The notes under the pieces: model-generated
The model's database searches: none
What the model was told of the DNA's origin: nothing
The model's input: only the letters and a program-made list of their open reading frames with translations
Assembly (NCBI GenBank): GCA_944391255.1
Contig: CALXSW010000057.1
Location: 1 to 7,286 of the forward strand
Reading direction: 5' to 3'
DNA length: 7,286 bases
DNA from: an uncultured Clostridia bacterium
GTDB lineage: Bacteria > Bacillota > Clostridia > UBA1381
Translations under genes and position numbers: made by a program
Shown: one piece after another, positions 6,152 to 7,286 of the stretch
Layout: the number at the start of each line of letters is the position of its first letter
Position numbering within the stretch: position 1 is the first letter of the stretch

Positions 6152-6898
6152 ATGGATATATGTATTAAAAGAGACGGTCTCACGCTCCGCGGAGATATAA
6201 TAAAGCCTGATACGGAAAAATGTCCTATCGCCGTTATATTTCACGGCTTTATGAGCAGCCGAGACGCTGATATGTTCTGCTGTATAGCTGATGAGCTGGT
6301 GAAAAACGGTATAGCCGCTGTCAAATTTGATTTTGACGGCCACGGAGAGAGTGACGGCGATTTTTCTGATATGAATGTTTACAGTGAGATACTTGACGCG
6401 GCAAAGATAATAGAATACGTTCGCGGACTTGATTTTGTCACCGATATCTATATAGTAGGCCATTCACAGGGCGCGGTCGTCGGTGGAATGATAGCGGGAT
6501 ATTACAGAGAGGCGGTCAAAAAGCTTGTAATGCTCGCGCCTGCCGCAACGCTTAAGGATGACGCGCAGAACGGCACATGCTTTGGTGTGGAATATGATAT
6601 ATACAATGTTCCCGATAAGCTCAGAATGACGAATGTGAACGGAGATAACTTTGATGTAGGCGGTCTGTATTTCAGGATAGCGAGAACGCTGCCTATATAT
6701 GAAACAACGTCGATGTTTAAAGGCGAAACGCTTATAGTTCATGGAACGGCTGACGAGGCGGTTGGAGTTATAGGCTCTGAGAGATATGACGAATGTATGC
6801 CGAATGCAAGGCTTGAACTAATAGAAGGCGCAACGCATGGATTTGGAGATTTTGCTTTTGCGCGTGTGATAAAGATGACAATAGATTTTTTGAAATAA
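6152..6898 (+). CDS. Alpha/beta hydrolase, Est1E-like (cinnamoyl/feruloyl) esterase
   Basis: A 248-aa cytoplasmic alpha/beta hydrolase with a complete catalytic set: the oxyanion HGF motif (31-33), nucleophile elbow GHSQG (S105), acid D201 in VHGTADEAV, and base H229 in ATHGF. Other segments, KCPIAVIFHGF, FDFDGHGESDG (59-69) and LDFVTDIYIVGHSQG (93-107), closely recall Est1E, the Butyrivibrio cinnamoyl ester hydrolase, as does the insert that follows (about 127-187). Such enzymes release hydroxycinnamic acids from plant polysaccharide fragments or cut other small esters. The substrate here is inferred from family resemblance only. No signal peptide is seen, so it would act inside the cell on imported esters. 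It has its own promoter (6046-6079) and is followed after 24 bases by the rRNA methyltransferase gene, probably on the same transcript. A possible 11-codon leader frame precedes it. Confidence 0.88.
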   Translation: MDICIKRDGLTLRGDIIKPDTEKCPIAVIFHGFMSSRDADMFCCIADELVKNGIAAVKFDFDGHGESDGDFSDMNVYSEILDAAKIIEYVRGLDFVTDIYIVGHSQGAVVGGMIAGYYREAVKKLVMLAPAATLKDDAQNGTCFGVEYDIYNVPDKLRMTNVNGDNFDVGGLYFRIARTLPIYETTSMFKGETLIVHGTADEAVGVIGSERYDECMPNARLELIEGATHGFGDFAFARVIKMTIDFLK

Positions 6899-6922
6899 AA
6901 ATAGATTTGGAGAATGACCTGA

Positions 6923-7286
6923 ATGGTAAAGAAGAACGAGCGTTATATAGTAGAGATAAAGGACATATCATCTGACGGAAACGGAGTCGGAAGTATCGAC
7001 GGATTTGCGGTGTTTGTGCCGATGACGGCTGTCGGAGATATAGTTGAAATAATAGCCGTAAAGGTGCTTTCGCATTACGCGGTAGGAAGGCTTATGAAAA
7101 TAATAAAGCCGTCGCCGGACAGACAGGACGCGCCATGTCCGGTGTTCAGAAGATGCGGCGGTTGCCATTTGCAGCATATAAAATATGAGGCACAGCTCGC
7201 ACTGAAGAAAAATTTTATTGAATCGGCATTTAGACGAATAGGCGGATTCAGCGATTTTGTATGTGATGAGATAATTGGCATGGACG
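6923..7286 (+). CDS. rlmD: 23S rRNA (uracil-C5)-methyltransferase, RlmD/RumA type, 5' part
   Basis: The first 121 codons are present and the frame is open at the window end. Residues 1-60 form a TRAM RNA-binding domain: RYIVEIKDISSDGNGVGSID, then VFVPMTAVGDIVE. Next come three of the four iron-sulfur ligands in CPVFRRCGGC (C72, C78, C81), followed by HLQHIKYEAQLALKK, a hallmark of the RumA/RlmD/RlmC group. These enzymes use SAM to make 5-methyluridine in 23S rRNA. The fourth cysteine and the SAM-binding catalytic domain lie past the edge. In Gram-positive bacteria one homologue (RlmCD) may modify two sites, so the exact target, U1939 and/or U747, is not decided here. The start ATG follows GGAG (6909-6912) by 10 bases. 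It probably shares the hydrolase transcript, since no terminator lies in the 24-base gap. Confidence 0.88.
   Translation, partial: MVKKNERYIVEIKDISSDGNGVGSIDGFAVFVPMTAVGDIVEIIAVKVLSHYAVGRLMKIIKPSPDRQDAPCPVFRRCGGCHLQHIKYEAQLALKKNFIESAFRRIGGFSDFVCDEIIGMD

Noticed and set aside
6914..6922. ATG-ACC-TGA mini-frame abutting the methyltransferase start
   Set aside because: GGAG is only 1 base from that ATG, so it would not be initiated; the site fits ATG 6923.

Overview
This looks like an ordinary chromosomal stretch from an anaerobic Clostridia-type Firmicute, probably an uncultured gut or rumen lineage. Pointers are strong AGGAGG-type ribosome sites, A/T-rich sigma-A promoters, a DUF975 membrane protein, a clostridial-type MATE transporter, an Est1E-like esterase (a family described from Butyrivibrio), and very heavy use of the ATA isoleucine codon. 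I see no phage, transposon, CRISPR, tRNA or rRNA signature. No gene-free stretch exceeds 300 bases; the two longest gaps, 1066-1260 and 5951-6151, are both divergent promoter regions.

Layout. 1-81 is the 3' end of an endonuclease IV (nfo) gene on the plus strand. It converges on a DUF975 membrane protein gene (157-1065, minus), with a hairpin terminator at 83-115 usable from both sides. A back-to-back promoter pair (about 1130-1199) drives DUF975 leftwards and a three-gene operon rightwards: a thioredoxin-reductase-family flavoprotein (1261-2172), an amidohydrolase (2187-3350) and a MATE exporter (3343-4674). The last two genes overlap by 8 bases. The operon converges on a minus-strand gene for a CcdA-TlpA fusion (4706-5950), again with a shared bidirectional terminator (4680-4710). 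A second divergent promoter region (5951-6151) separates that gene from an Est1E-like alpha/beta hydrolase (6152-6898), followed after 24 bases by the 5' part of an RlmD/RumA-type rRNA uracil-5 methyltransferase that runs off the window end.

How the genes may work together. The clearest functional theme is thiol redox. The reductase family makes reduced thioredoxin in the cytoplasm. CcdA modules carry reducing power across the membrane, and the TlpA-like domain fused to this one would use it outside. The two genes lie within about 3 kb but in different transcription units, so a functional link is inference. The amidohydrolase and MATE genes are translationally coupled, which suggests a small-molecule processing and export pair of unknown substrate. 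The main point worth a second look is the changed 2'-phosphate-binding motif (NRSKRFR instead of HRRxxxR) in the thioredoxin reductase homologue. I found no convincing undescribed system here.
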